DNA from: Planotetraspora kaengkrachanensis
GTDB lineage: Bacteria; Actinomycetota; Actinomycetes; Streptosporangiales; Streptosporangiaceae
DNA length: 64,000 nucleotides
Assembly: GCF_016862895.1 (NCBI RefSeq)
Contig: NZ_BONV01000013.1
Coordinates: 1-64,000 of the forward strand
Direction of reading: 5' to 3'
Shown here: positions 43,918 to 53,564 of the stretch, piece by piece
Position numbering within the stretch: the first letter of the stretch is position 1
Layout of the letters: each line of letters opens with the position of its first letter
Translations under genes and position numbers: made by a program
The notes under the pieces: model-generated
The model's database searches: none
The model's input: only the letters and a program-made list of their open reading frames with translations
What the model was told of the DNA's origin: nothing

Positions 43918-44628
43918 ATGGCGCTCACCAGGCCCACCCGGCACCGGCGGAACGACAGCGCTCCCGCCGAGCGACAGCCTGACGCCGAGCCCGAGCAACC
44001 CGGAACCGAACTCGAGCAAGCCGACCCGGGAGAAGGGCCGACCCGCGCCGCACCCGGAGGCGACGAGACCGCGGTCGTGGACCTCTGCCAGGAACTCAAC
44101 GACGCGGGCTACACCGCGGAGATCTCCGGGGGCCGGGTCGTCGTGAGCCCCTGGCAGAGCATGGAGAGCTCCTGCATCGTGGACAGGCTGGCGGACCTGT
44201 TGATCCCGCTCAAGCTCGCGAACGGCTGGCGTTTCCATCACAACCTCGCCGTCCACATTCCGCCGTTCCTCGATCATCGGCTTCCGGATCTGATGGTCAC
44301 GGCACGGGACGCCGAACGATTCGACCACCTGCGCGTGAAGGGCTGCAGCGCTCTGCTCGTCGTCGAAGTGTGCTCTCCGGGGACGTACTCGGTCGACTGG
44401 AACGAAAAGCCGGTCGACTACGCGCGTGCCGGAGTGCCGCTGCTGCTCATCGTCGATCCGCTCGCCGATCCGAAGACGGTCACTCTGATGAGCGAGCCGT
44501 CGAAGGACGCGGCCCCGGGCGACATGCGAGAGCCGTACAAGCAGGTCGTCACGGTCGAGGCGGGGGAAGTGCTGGAGTTGCCCGAGCCGTTCGGCGTCAA
44601 ACTCGAGACCGGGACGCTGTTCGAGTGA
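43918..44628 (+). CDS. Uma2 family (DUF820) PD-(D/E)XK nuclease-like protein
   Basis: A 236-residue protein. The first ~55 residues are a charged, Pro-rich disordered lead. The remainder is the Uma2/DUF820 fold with RLPDLMV (metal-binding Asp), LLVVEVCSP (Glu) and EKPVDYARAGVPLLLIVDP. Uma2 proteins are abundant in actinobacteria and cyanobacteria; no function is established. Start is ATG 43918, with GAGAGGA 11 nt before it. It stands alone between the siderophore cluster and adnB. Confidence 0.85.
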   Translation: MALTRPTRHRRNDSAPAERQPDAEPEQPGTELEQADPGEGPTRAAPGGDETAVVDLCQELNDAGYTAEISGGRVVVSPWQSMESSCIVDRLADLLIPLKLANGWRFHHNLAVHIPPFLDHRLPDLMVTARDAERFDHLRVKGCSALLVVEVCSPGTYSVDWNEKPVDYARAGVPLLLIVDPLADPKTVTLMSEPSKDAAPGDMREPYKQVVTVEAGEVLELPEPFGVKLETGTLFE

Positions 44629-44636
44629 CGGCGGCG

Positions 44637-47600
44637 CTACTGCGCTGACGGGATCCGGTCGATCAGAGCGGTGAGGCCGTCGGCCCCGAGCAGGTCGACC
44701 GGCCGCACCGTCTCGTTCGACCGGACGTAGTGGAAGGCGGCCCCGACCTTCTCCAGCGGCACGTGGGCGAGGGAGGCCCAGGCCATCCGGTAGGCGGCCA
44801 ACTGGACCGACGCGGTCTCCGCCGCCTTGCCGTGGGGCCGCTCGCCGGTCTTCCAGTCGACGACCACGTAGCCGTCGCCCTCACGGAAGACGGCGTCCAT
44901 GCGGCCTCGCAGCAGCCGATCGGCGATGACCGTCTCGAACGGCACCTCCAGATCCAGTGGCTCCCGCCCGGCCCACTCGCTGTCCTCGAACCGCTCCTGC
45001 AGTTCGGCGAGGTGGACCTCGGCCTCCGACGGCTCATCGGACGCTCCGGGCAGGTCGAAGTCGTCGATCAGACGCTGCTGTCCCCAACGTGTTTCCAGCC
45101 ATCGATGGAACGCTGTACCACGGCGGGCGAGCGGCGCGGGCTTGCGCGGCACGGGACGCCGCACCTGCCGCGCGAACGCCGAAGGATCCGTGGCCAGCGT
45201 GACCAGCGAAGACACGGTCAGGCGTGCGGGCAACTCCACGGCTCCGCCGCCCCGCCGGCGGTTGGCCTCTCGTTCCCGGATGAGGAGGTCGGTATCCCGG
45301 GCCCAGGCTCTGGCTCGTTCCCTGTCCCACTCCCTGATGTCGGGCGCGTCCGCGATCTCCGGTCCACCCGCGTCTGCGCCTGCGTCTGTGCCGGCCAGGG
45401 CCTCCTCCACCATGCGTGCGCCGTCCAGCACCGGATCCGGCACGGACACGGACGGCCAGACCGCCTCGGGAGGTTCGGCGAGCAGCGGGTTCTCCTCGCT
45501 CGTCCCCTCGTCCCACCAGGCGACCTGGGCGCCGGCCTCCCTGATCTCCATGAGGAACCCGGACGGCTCGAGCGCCTTGGTCGAGCCGCCCCAGCGGTAG
45601 CCGGAGGCGATGAGCAGGTGGTGCGCCCGGGTCACGGCGACGTAGGCCAGCCGCCGCTCCTCCATCAGGTCCCTGTCGCGGCACCGCTCGTCGAAGTCGG
45701 CCAGCGACTCCTTGTCCAGGCCCTCCAACGCCGGCAGGTCCGCCCTGTCGCCGCGGAGCGGGTACGGCAGCTTGCGCGGGTTCTCCGTCCACCGCGAGTT
45801 GGTGACCGGCGTGGCGGGGAACACGCTGCCCCGGGCCAGGCCGCCCTTCTGCGTGGTGAGCTGCGACAGTCCCGGGACGACGACCACCGGCCACTCCAGG
45901 CCCTTGGACGCGTGGACGGTCATGAGCTTGACGCTGTTGGTGTCGCCGACCCGGCCGGCCTCCAGCCCGAACTCCTCGGTCTCCGCCGCCTTCAAATAGG
46001 CGAGGAAGGCTCCGAGCGTCGGGTCCTCCGCGTCGCCCGCGAACCGGGAGGCGGCGTCGAGGAACGCGTCCAGGTCGGCCCGCGCGGCGAGGGGGCTCCC
46101 TCCCCTGGCCGCCACCTCGATGTCGAGTCCGAGCCGCCGTTCGACCTCGCTGATGAGGTCGGGGAGCGGCTGTCCGGAGTGGGACCTCAGGTGGCGCAGT
46201 TCGAGTGCGAGCGCGGGCAGCCGTACCCGGGCCGGAGCCGAGAACGCCTCCAGCCACTCGGGCCGGTCGGGCAGTTCGTCGAGTGCGTCGACCAGGCTGC
46301 CGCGTTCCTCGGCCATGTCGGAGACGACCTGTTCGAGCGGGTCGTCCGGGCGGGGCCCGCCGTGGAACTCCCTGTTCAGGTCGCGGGCGACGTCGCCGAG
46401 GACCTTCATGTCAGCGGGACCGATCCGCCAGCGCGGCCCGGCGAGCAGCCGCACCAGCGCGTCCCCGGCCGTGGGGTCGTACAGCACGCGCAGCGTGGCG
46501 ACGATGTCGGCCACCTCGGGCACGGTGAGCAGGCCGCCGAGCCCGACCACCTCGACCGGGACGCCCCGGGCCTCGAGCGCGCGGCGCAGGGCGGGGAACT
46601 GCGAACGCTTGCGGGCCAGGATCGCCACGTCCTGCGGCTGTACGGCGGCCCCGCGTCTGGCGCGTTCGCCCTCCCCCCAGGGCAGTCCGTCGGGCGCCCC
46701 TTCGAGCCCGATGGTCCGGGCCACACCGTCCGCGACCCATTCGGCCTCGGCCTCGGCGGTCTCGTGGAACGCGCACACCACCCGTCCGCGACCGGCCCGG
46801 TTCTCGCCGGGGACGAGCACGGGCACCTGCCCGGCCTCCTGCCGCAGCGGCGCCTGCAGCGCGGCGGCGACCCCCAGGACGCGCTCGCCGTTGCGGAAGC
46901 TGACCGACAGCTGGCGTACGGGCGCCGGGTCTCCCTGCGAGGTGGAAAAGTCCTGCGGGAACCTGGACAGGTTGCCCGATGAGGCGCCACGCCAGCCGTA
47001 GATCGACTGGCAGGGGTCCCCCACGGCCGTCACCGGGTGTCCTCCGCTGTACAGCGCCCGGAGCAGGACGAGCTGGGCATGGCTCGTGTCCTGGTACTCG
47101 TCGAGCAGCACGACGGAGAAGCGGGACCGCTCCGACACCCCCACCTCGGGATGCCGCGACGCGATCAGCGCCGCGAGCGCCATCTGGTCGCCGTAGTCGA
47201 TGACCTCCCGGCGGCGTTTCATCCGTTCGTACGCCTCGACGAGCGGCAGCAACTGCTCCCTGACGGCCTGCATCCTGACCGGACGCTGCTGGGCCAGGAT
47301 CGTCCTGCCCGGCAGGACGGCGAGGCGGTCGCGCAGCCAGTCGCCGACCTCACGCACCTCGCCCGGGGTCCGCAGGTGCTCGGCCATCTCGCCGGCCAGT
47401 TCGAGCACGGCGGCGGTGACGCTCGGCGGGCCGAGGTCCACCTTGTCCATCGGGCCGTCGTACTGCCCGACGACCCGCGCGGCCATCTGCCACGAGACGG
47501 CGGGCGTGACCAGCCGCATGGTGGGTTCGAGTCCCTCGCGGAGCGCGTGGTCGGTGACCAGCCTGGCGGCGTAGGCGTGGTAGGTCGAGATGGTCGGCTC

Positions 47601-47900
47601 CGCGTCGAGCAGCTCCGGCTCGACGAGCCCGGCCGCAGCCAGCCCGTTCAGCCGTTTGCGCACGCGTTCTGCCAGCTCCGCGGCGGCCTTCCTGGTGAAG
47701 GTGAGGCCCAGGATCTGCTCGGGACGTGCCAGGCCGTTGGCGACCAGCCACACGACGCGCCCCGCCATGGTCTCGCTCTTGCCCGAACCCGCGCCCGCCA
47801 CGACCACGGCCGGCTCCAGGGGCGCGTCGATGACGGCGGCCTGCTCCGGGGTGGGGGAAAGGACGCCGAGCTTGGCGGCGAGTTCCGCGGGGCTCAGCAT
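44637..47900 (-). CDS. adnB: AdnB-like helicase-nuclease subunit
   Basis: A 1087-residue UvrD-type helicase with a C-terminal RecB-family nuclease, matching the lead motor subunit AdnB of the actinobacterial AdnAB end-resection machine. Walker A is VVVAGAGSGKS near residue 35, Walker B VVLLDEYQDTS, motif VI RRLAYVAVTRAHHLL, and the nuclease core is YVVVDWKTGERP near residue 1025. It follows adnA by 19 nt. AdnAB unwinds and trims double-strand break ends for recombination. Gene order adnA-adnB agrees with mycobacteria. Confidence 0.92.
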   Translation of the reverse strand: MLSPAELAAKLGVLSPTPEQAAVIDAPLEPAVVVAGAGSGKSETMAGRVVWLVANGLARPEQILGLTFTRKAAAELAERVRKRLNGLAAAGLVEPELLDAEPTISTYHAYAARLVTDHALREGLEPTMRLVTPAVSWQMAARVVGQYDGPMDKVDLGPPSVTAAVLELAGEMAEHLRTPGEVREVGDWLRDRLAVLPGRTILAQQRPVRMQAVREQLLPLVEAYERMKRRREVIDYGDQMALAALIASRHPEVGVSERSRFSVVLLDEYQDTSHAQLVLLRALYSGGHPVTAVGDPCQSIYGWRGASSGNLSRFPQDFSTSQGDPAPVRQLSVSFRNGERVLGVAAALQAPLRQEAGQVPVLVPGENRAGRGRVVCAFHETAEAEAEWVADGVARTIGLEGAPDGLPWGEGERARRGAAVQPQDVAILARKRSQFPALRRALEARGVPVEVVGLGGLLTVPEVADIVATLRVLYDPTAGDALVRLLAGPRWRIGPADMKVLGDVARDLNREFHGGPRPDDPLEQVVSDMAEERGSLVDALDELPDRPEWLEAFSAPARVRLPALALELRHLRSHSGQPLPDLISEVERRLGLDIEVAARGGSPLAARADLDAFLDAASRFAGDAEDPTLGAFLAYLKAAETEEFGLEAGRVGDTNSVKLMTVHASKGLEWPVVVVPGLSQLTTQKGGLARGSVFPATPVTNSRWTENPRKLPYPLRGDRADLPALEGLDKESLADFDERCRDRDLMEERRLAYVAVTRAHHLLIASGYRWGGSTKALEPSGFLMEIREAGAQVAWWDEGTSEENPLLAEPPEAVWPSVSVPDPVLDGARMVEEALAGTDAGADAGGPEIADAPDIREWDRERARAWARDTDLLIREREANRRRGGGAVELPARLTVSSLVTLATDPSAFARQVRRPVPRKPAPLARRGTAFHRWLETRWGQQRLIDDFDLPGASDEPSEAEVHLAELQERFEDSEWAGREPLDLEVPFETVIADRLLRGRMDAVFREGDGYVVVDWKTGERPHGKAAETASVQLAAYRMAWASLAHVPLEKVGAAFHYVRSNETVRPVDLLGADGLTALIDRIPSAQ

Positions 47901-47919
47901 CAGCCCATCGTACGGAGGC

Positions 47920-50900
47920 TCAGCACACCTGGCCCCCGTTGTCGTTGACCGGGCAGGCGACCTTGGCGGCGCACGTCCGGCAGCCGTCGTTGACCTTCGC
48001 GACGAACACCTCGGCCGACATCCCCGCCGCGACGGTCTCGACCAGGTCCTGGGCCCACTGCGGCTGCGGGTCCTCCCCCAGCGCGCCCTGCGCCTGCTCC
48101 TTGGCGGCTCCCGTGACTCCGGCCGCCTTGCCGACCTGGACGAGCGACGCTCCGCCCGGTTCGACGAGGCCGTGCCGCTTGAACGCCCCCAGCAGCGTGG
48201 CGAGCTGGTACACCCCGAGTTGCGGGTGCCGGTCGAGTTCGTCGTCCCTGGGCTTGGAGGCGCCGGTCTTGATGTCGATGATCACTGCCCGGCCGTCTCC
48301 GTCGCGCTCCACCCGGTCGACGCGGCCCCTGATGTGCACGCCCTCGGCGACCACCGCCGTGAACGCCTCCTCCGTGGCGACGAGGTCGCGCGGGTTCTCC
48401 TCATGCCATCGGACGAACCGCTCGACCATCTGCTCGGCGACCTTGCGCTGTTTGCGGTTGAACCAGACGCCGCCGAAGTCGAACTGCTCCCAGACGTCGT
48501 CGAGCCGCGCGACCAGGTCGGTGCCGTCCTCCGCGGCCAGCACGGCGATGGCGTGGATGACGGAGCCGAGACTCTGGGTCACGCTGGCGCTCCCCGCGCC
48601 CACCGCGGTCTCGAGCACCCACCGCAGCCCGCACTTGGTGAAGCTCTCCACGGCGGACGGCGAGACGCGCACGATGTCGTCGGGCCAGCCGAGGGGACGG
48701 TCGTCGGAGAGCGGCGTCATCGCGTACCAGTCACGCGGACTCGCTCCCGGCACGCCCGCCCGCGCCAGCCTGGCGAGGTGCTGGGCCGCGTCACGGCGAA
48801 GCGCCTCCGGTTTGGTCAGGTCGCACACGGCCGCCCGCAGATCCGCCACCAGGGCGGACATGCTCAGCCAGCGGGCGCGGTCGTCGACCGTCGCCTCCTC
48901 GACCCCGCCGGGCAGCAGTTCGGTGAGGAACCTCGATGGGCGCTCGTCGGTGTCCTCTCCGCCCACCGCGGTGACGACCAGCCTGCGTCTCGCCCGGGTG
49001 GCCGCGACGTAGAACAGCCGCCGTTCCTCGGCCAGCAGTTTGGACGACAGAGCCGCCGCCGTCGCCTGGGTGCCGTCGAGGGCGATCCCGGCGGACAGCT
49101 CGACGAGCTCCTCCGGGCCTAGCAGGGACCCCCGTAGGCGCAGGTCGGGCCAGACGCCCTCCTGGACCCCCGCGACCACGACCACGTCCCACTCCAGGCC
49201 CTTGGACCTGTGCGCGGTGAGGATCCGTACGGCGTCCCCCTCCGGGGCCTGCTCCGCGAGGGAGTCTCCGGCGATCTCCTGAGAGGTCAGGTCGTCGAGG
49301 AACACCTCGACGCCTGCCATGGGCAGCCTGTCGGTGAACCGGGCGGCGTGGTCGAACAGCGCGACGACGCCGTCGAGGTCCCGGTCGGCCTGGACTCCCC
49401 TGGCCCCTCCGGACAGGCTCGTCTCCGACCACCGATCGGCGAGACCGCTGGCCTGCCAGACGTCCCAGAGCGCGTCCTCCGCGCCGCGGCCGTGCCGTAC
49501 GGCTTCGCGGGCGATCTTCAGGAGCTTCGCGATCCGTTCCGCGGGCGCGCCCACGTGCGGCTCGACGTTGACGAGCTCACGGGCGTCCTTGAGCGCGGCG
49601 ACGAGCATCTCGTCTGACGACCTGGCCGTGAACGGCAGAGCCGGCTGCCCCTCCTCAACCGCGGCCTCCGAGGCGGACGCGGCCTCGTGTTCGGCGACGC
49701 GCAGTGCCCGGCGCAACCGGCGGACGCCGATCATGTCGGTTCCGCCCAGGGCTCCGGTGAGCAACTCCTCCGCGGTCGCGACGTCGAGGCCGGACGGCCT
49801 GGCGGCGACCTTCAGCAGGGTGATCAGCGGCCGCACACCGGGTTCCTGGACCAGCGGCAGCTCGTCCCCGGCCACGATGACGGGCACGCCGGCCGTCGTC
49901 AGCGCCCGCCGCAGCAGGGGAAGTTGCCGGGTGGCGCTGCGGACGAGGACGGCCATCCTGGACCAGGGCACGCCGTCGAGGAGGTGAGCCCTGCGGAGGG
50001 TGTCGGCCACCACGGCGGCCTCCTGGCTGTCGCTGTCGGCGAGCAGCACAGAGACGTCCCCCTGCTCGGCGTCGGCGAGCGGCGCGAGCGCCCGGTGACC
50101 GCCCGCGGGCAGGCGGGAGGCGACCCGGCGGGACGCCTCAAGCAGCTCGGGGCCGCTCCTGCGGCAGACTTTGAGCGCGACGACCGGGGCCTCGTCGCCG
50201 CCCGCCGTGCGGAACCTCTCAGGGAACCGGAGGATCCCCTGCACGTCGGCGCCGCGGAAGCCGTAGATCGACTGGTCGGGGTCGCCCACCACGATGAGGT
50301 CGCGCCCGTCGCCCGCGAGTTGGCGGAGCAGGAACTCCTGGGCCGGGTCGGTGTCCTGGTACTCGTCCACGAGCACGATGTCGTAGGCGTCCCGCTCGCG
50401 TCTCCTGACCTCCCCGTCGGTCAGCAGGCCGGCGGCCTCGCGGATCAGCTCCGCGTAGTCCATCGACGGCACGGGGTCGAGGTCGAAGCGGTCCTGGTAG
50501 CGGTAGGAGAACCGGCCCGCCGCCTCCCAGTCGGCCCTGCCGTGCGTGCGGCCGAGGCCGATCAGCGCGTCCCCGTCCAGACCTCGCTCGGCCGCACGGG
50601 CGAGGAAGTCGCGCAGTTCCTCGGCGAACCCCCGGGTCTTCAGGAGTTCGCGCATCCGGTCCGGCCAGTGCTCGGCTCCGTCCTCCAACTCGCCGTGGAG
50701 GAGCCTGCGGATCTCCAGGAGCTGCTCCGGCCCGGTGAGCAGGCGGGGAGGCGGCTCACCCGCGAGAACGGCCTCTCGGCGCAGCAGGGCGTACGCGTAG
50801 CTGTGGAAGGTCAGGGCGAGCGGGGTCCTGGTGGTCCTGCGCATCCGCCCGGTGATGCGCTCGCGCAGTTCGCCGGCGGCCTTGCGGCTGAAGGTGAGCA

Positions 50901-51108
50901 CCAGGACGCGTTCCGGGTCGACGCCGCGCCGCTCGATGCGGTCGACGACGGTCTCCACGATGGTGGTGGTCTTTCCGGTGCCTGGCCCGGCCAGCACGAG
51001 CAGAGGGCCGCTCTCGTGCTCGACGACGGCCCTTTGGTGCTCGTCCAGGACGGGAGCGGAACGGCTCACCCCGTCCCGGCGCACCAAACGGTATTTCTGA
51101 CCACTCAC
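47920..51108 (-). CDS. adnA: AdnA-like helicase-nuclease subunit with Fe-S cysteines
   Basis: A 1062-residue helicase-nuclease, partner of AdnB. Walker A is LVLAGPGTGKT near residue 40, Walker B DIVLVDEYQDTD, and the RecB-type nuclease core is VIIDIKTGASKP near residue 940. A Cys in FTKCGLRW (about residue 825) plus Cys1043, Cys1046 and Cys1052 near the C terminus (C-x2-C-x5-C) fit the split Fe-S arrangement of AddB/Cas4-type nucleases. GTG 51108 is the start, with a weak ribosome-binding site. The motor motifs look intact. Confidence 0.92.
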   Translation of the reverse strand: MSGQKYRLVRRDGVSRSAPVLDEHQRAVVEHESGPLLVLAGPGTGKTTTIVETVVDRIERRGVDPERVLVLTFSRKAAGELRERITGRMRRTTRTPLALTFHSYAYALLRREAVLAGEPPPRLLTGPEQLLEIRRLLHGELEDGAEHWPDRMRELLKTRGFAEELRDFLARAAERGLDGDALIGLGRTHGRADWEAAGRFSYRYQDRFDLDPVPSMDYAELIREAAGLLTDGEVRRRERDAYDIVLVDEYQDTDPAQEFLLRQLAGDGRDLIVVGDPDQSIYGFRGADVQGILRFPERFRTAGGDEAPVVALKVCRRSGPELLEASRRVASRLPAGGHRALAPLADAEQGDVSVLLADSDSQEAAVVADTLRRAHLLDGVPWSRMAVLVRSATRQLPLLRRALTTAGVPVIVAGDELPLVQEPGVRPLITLLKVAARPSGLDVATAEELLTGALGGTDMIGVRRLRRALRVAEHEAASASEAAVEEGQPALPFTARSSDEMLVAALKDARELVNVEPHVGAPAERIAKLLKIAREAVRHGRGAEDALWDVWQASGLADRWSETSLSGGARGVQADRDLDGVVALFDHAARFTDRLPMAGVEVFLDDLTSQEIAGDSLAEQAPEGDAVRILTAHRSKGLEWDVVVVAGVQEGVWPDLRLRGSLLGPEELVELSAGIALDGTQATAAALSSKLLAEERRLFYVAATRARRRLVVTAVGGEDTDERPSRFLTELLPGGVEEATVDDRARWLSMSALVADLRAAVCDLTKPEALRRDAAQHLARLARAGVPGASPRDWYAMTPLSDDRPLGWPDDIVRVSPSAVESFTKCGLRWVLETAVGAGSASVTQSLGSVIHAIAVLAAEDGTDLVARLDDVWEQFDFGGVWFNRKQRKVAEQMVERFVRWHEENPRDLVATEEAFTAVVAEGVHIRGRVDRVERDGDGRAVIIDIKTGASKPRDDELDRHPQLGVYQLATLLGAFKRHGLVEPGGASLVQVGKAAGVTGAAKEQAQGALGEDPQPQWAQDLVETVAAGMSAEVFVAKVNDGCRTCAAKVACPVNDNGGQVC

Positions 51109-51626
51109 AGCTCAGAATTCCATCAGAACACTGGGATAGATCGTGCCCGCTTGACCAGTAGAGCGCGATGTCGCCGCTGCCCGCCGTACGACACGCCGGA
51201 CATGACCGGCGAATATCCCCAATTCAACGGCCACGCGTGAGCCTCACCACTCCGAGCGGCCGCAGCCGTGTCCGGACTGAAGAGTCAGCCGGAAGCGAGG
51301 CACAAGCAACCCGCGGGCCTATGAGCAGAGCCCAAGATGGACACGAGGGCCGCAGCAGTGCCCGGACCGGGGATCCCGGAGCCCAGCCGTCACGCAAGGA
51401 CCGCGGCCGTGTCCGGACCGAGAAAACGGAGCCCAGCCGTCACGCGAGGGGCGCGGCCGTGTCTGGACTGAGGAGTGAGTGGGGAGCGAGGAACGAGCGA
51501 CTCCGAACGACGAGGGAAGACACGGCCAAAAAGAGCGCCCCGAGCCCGCGTGAGCGGAGCGAGCGCCATCAAACACCGCGCCCCGAGCCCGCCTCGCCGG
51601 AGGCGAGGCCATCAAACACAGCGCAA
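51109..51626. repeat. intergenic repeat element, locus B
   Basis: This 518-nt gap holds no supported gene. Two copies of the 25-nt CAGCCGTCACGC unit (51384, 51434) are followed by gtctggactgagg, gcgaggaacgagcga and gacgagggaagac. Then comes a module twice: GCGCCCCGAGCCCGC, a hairpin, and ATCAAACAC. The second hairpin is perfect (51591-51598 with 51602-51609). The order and orientation match locus A at 23340-23617, and both precede the 3' end of a minus-strand gene. Confidence 0.82.
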
Positions 51627-51947
51627 TTAAACGCCCCCGTCCCAGCGGGCTCTGCGCATGTCCGCCCGGGTTCCTCTGAGCGGGGTGCCCTCCTCGCGCC
51701 ATCGGGCGAGGCACTCGGCCTCCAGGCCGGGCGCGGCCGAGCCGTCGGCTCTGATCACGCGCCACCACGGGACGGCGCCGCCCCACGTCGACATGACCCG
51801 GCCCACCTGCCGCGGTCCGCCCTCACCGAGGTATTCGGCCACGTCCCCGTAGGACATGACACGACCTGGGGGGATGCGCTCGACCAGGTCGAGCACTCTT
51901 TCGGCGTACGGCGGGGGCTCGCCGCGCCGCCGGCTCAGCTGCTCCAT
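51627..51947 (-). CDS. MGMT-like alkyltransferase-like protein
   Basis: A 106-residue protein with the winged-helix DNA-binding domain of O6-alkylguanine transferases (IPPGRVMSYGDVAEYLG, GAVPWWRVIRADG). The active-site PCHR is replaced by VPWWRVI, so it cannot accept alkyl groups; it belongs with the alkyltransferase-like (ATL) proteins that flag lesions for nucleotide excision repair. ATG 51947 overlaps the upstream gene by 13 nt; the frame is open further upstream but that part is shadow. Its position near adnAB matches Rv3204. Confidence 0.9.
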   Translation of the reverse strand: MEQLSRRRGEPPPYAERVLDLVERIPPGRVMSYGDVAEYLGEGGPRQVGRVMSTWGGAVPWWRVIRADGSAAPGLEAECLARWREEGTPLRGTRADMRRARWDGGV

Positions 51948-52306
51948 TCGGTGGGCCCGGCGGCGATGATCTCCTCGAGCTTGCCGAACTCGTAGGTCGC
52001 CGAGCCGTTGACCTGCTCGACGACACCGTTTCTCAGCCCGTAGGTCTCGCCGTCCTCGCCGACCAGCCATGCGCCGAGCATGTCGGCGAAGCGGGCCAGC
52101 TGGGCCACCTGCCAGTCCGATGCCGGCCGTCCGGCCAACCGGCCCGACCAGGTCGCGATGTGATGCGCGGAGTCACCGTGCCGCGCGACGAGCTCGGCGG
52201 CCTCCTGCGTCCCGCGCAGCTCGAATCCGGCGCCGGCCGAGATCACGCTCGCGAGTTCGGCGTAGGCGAGCGGTTCTGCACGCTCCACGCGCAACTCGTA
52301 CCCCAT
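51935..52306 (-). CDS. hypothetical protein, 123 aa
   Basis: A 123-residue soluble protein I do not recognise. It has the layout of a small mixed alpha/beta protein (YELRVERAEPLAYAELASVI, then GAWLVGEDGETYGLRNGVVE, which looks like a beta hairpin). No cysteine, signal or membrane segment is seen. It overlaps the ATL gene by 13 nt and so is co-translated with it; the subtilisin-like genes lie 80 nt upstream. Confidence 0.65.
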   Translation of the reverse strand: MGYELRVERAEPLAYAELASVISAGAGFELRGTQEAAELVARHGDSAHHIATWSGRLAGRPASDWQVAQLARFADMLGAWLVGEDGETYGLRNGVVEQVNGSATYEFGKLEEIIAAGPTEWSS

Positions 52307-52385
52307 GAGGCATGGACCTTAGCGAAACTTGACCTCGCGCTGTGACCGAAATCCGAAACGCCGCCAAAAGGCGGCCAACATGTGA

Positions 52386-53564
52386 TCACCTGCGGCTGAG
52401 GACGACGATCGCGCCGCAGAACGCGCCAACGCCGATGAGGGCGGCGATTCCGTAGATCCAGAGCCTAACCGGATCGGGTCCCGGGCGCATCGGCGCTTCG
52501 GACAACGGGCCCTTCCCGAAGTGGAGATCGTCCTGAACCGGGGCCGCCTGGGCGTATCCCGCCAGCTCGGCCGCCTTGGCCACGGCCGCGCCCGCGTCGA
52601 CCTCACCGAAACCCACGTTGTCGTCGTAGCCGGCATTCGGGCTGGGGTGGGACGTGGAGCTGAGGGCCCGCGACACGAGCTCGGGGCTCATATTCGGATA
52701 TTTCGCCTTTATTAGCGCGGCTACCCCGGCCACGAGCGCGCTGGACGCGCCGGTCCCCGACGCGACGCCGTGCTTGCCGCCGGGCAGGACCACGGGCACG
52801 TCGGCGCCGGGAGCGGCGACGAGGACCGACAGGTTGTCGCTGCTCGACGCGGCCTTGCGGCCCTGCCGGTCGAGGCTCGCCACGCCGATGACACCCGGAT
52901 AGCCCGCCGGGAAGCGCCAGTAGGAGGTGCCGTTCTGCCGGGTGTAGGCCGACTGGCCGCCGTCCCCCGCCGCCGCGACCAGGACGATCCCGCGGGACAG
53001 CGCGTAGGAGACGGCCTCGCGGTCGGCCCGGTCGACCCCGTAGCCGGCGATCGGGATGCAGATGACCGCCGCCCCGTGGTTGACGGCGTAGCGGATGCCG
53101 CGCGCCATGGGGCTGTCCTGGGCGCCGCCGATTCCGCCCTGGGGATCGGCCGCGGCCAGTTCGGGCTCACCGGTCGCGACCTTGATGGACAGGATCCGCG
53201 CCTCCGGAGCCACCCCGGACAGGCCGCCGCTGCCCGCGATCAGCGACGCCGCGGCGGTGACGTCGCCCGTGGACGTCTCCGGCGTCTCCTCGGAGTCGTC
53301 GAACAGCGCCCCCGTCAGATCGGGGCCCTGGGTGACCCGTCCCCTGAGCTCCGCCACCCCGGCGTCCGGCTGCTCGTCGCCCAGCAGGGCCACGGTCACT
53401 CCGGCGCCCTTGGTGACCTTCCAGGCCTCCTCGGTGTTGATCGCGTCCAGCGCCCAGCGCTCCTCGCCCGCGCCGGGCAGCGACGCGGCGCGCGCCGCGT
53501 GGTACGGCCCCGCGGCCAGCAGGGCGCACGCGACGGCTGCGCACAGTGCGATGGGCCTCAGCAC
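52386..53564 (-). CDS. mycosin-like subtilisin pseudoprotease
   Basis: A 392-residue secreted S8-fold protein with signal peptide (about 1-26) and C-terminal membrane anchor (about 367-389), the layout of mycosins. Aligned to the intact paralogue at 54443-55693, every catalytic position is lost: the Asp of AVLDSG is Gly62 (VTVALLGDE), the His of LHGT is absent (STGDVTAAASLIAG), the oxyanion Asn of AAAGND is Asp (AAAGDGG), and the Ser of GTSQA is Gly (GTGASSA). The fold blocks between remain intact and there is no frameshift, so the protein is probably kept for binding rather than cleavage. Confidence 0.9.
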   Translation of the reverse strand: MLRPIALCAAVACALLAAGPYHAARAASLPGAGEERWALDAINTEEAWKVTKGAGVTVALLGDEQPDAGVAELRGRVTQGPDLTGALFDDSEETPETSTGDVTAAASLIAGSGGLSGVAPEARILSIKVATGEPELAAADPQGGIGGAQDSPMARGIRYAVNHGAAVICIPIAGYGVDRADREAVSYALSRGIVLVAAAGDGGQSAYTRQNGTSYWRFPAGYPGVIGVASLDRQGRKAASSSDNLSVLVAAPGADVPVVLPGGKHGVASGTGASSALVAGVAALIKAKYPNMSPELVSRALSSTSHPSPNAGYDDNVGFGEVDAGAAVAKAAELAGYAQAAPVQDDLHFGKGPLSEAPMRPGPDPVRLWIYGIAALIGVGAFCGAIVVLSRR

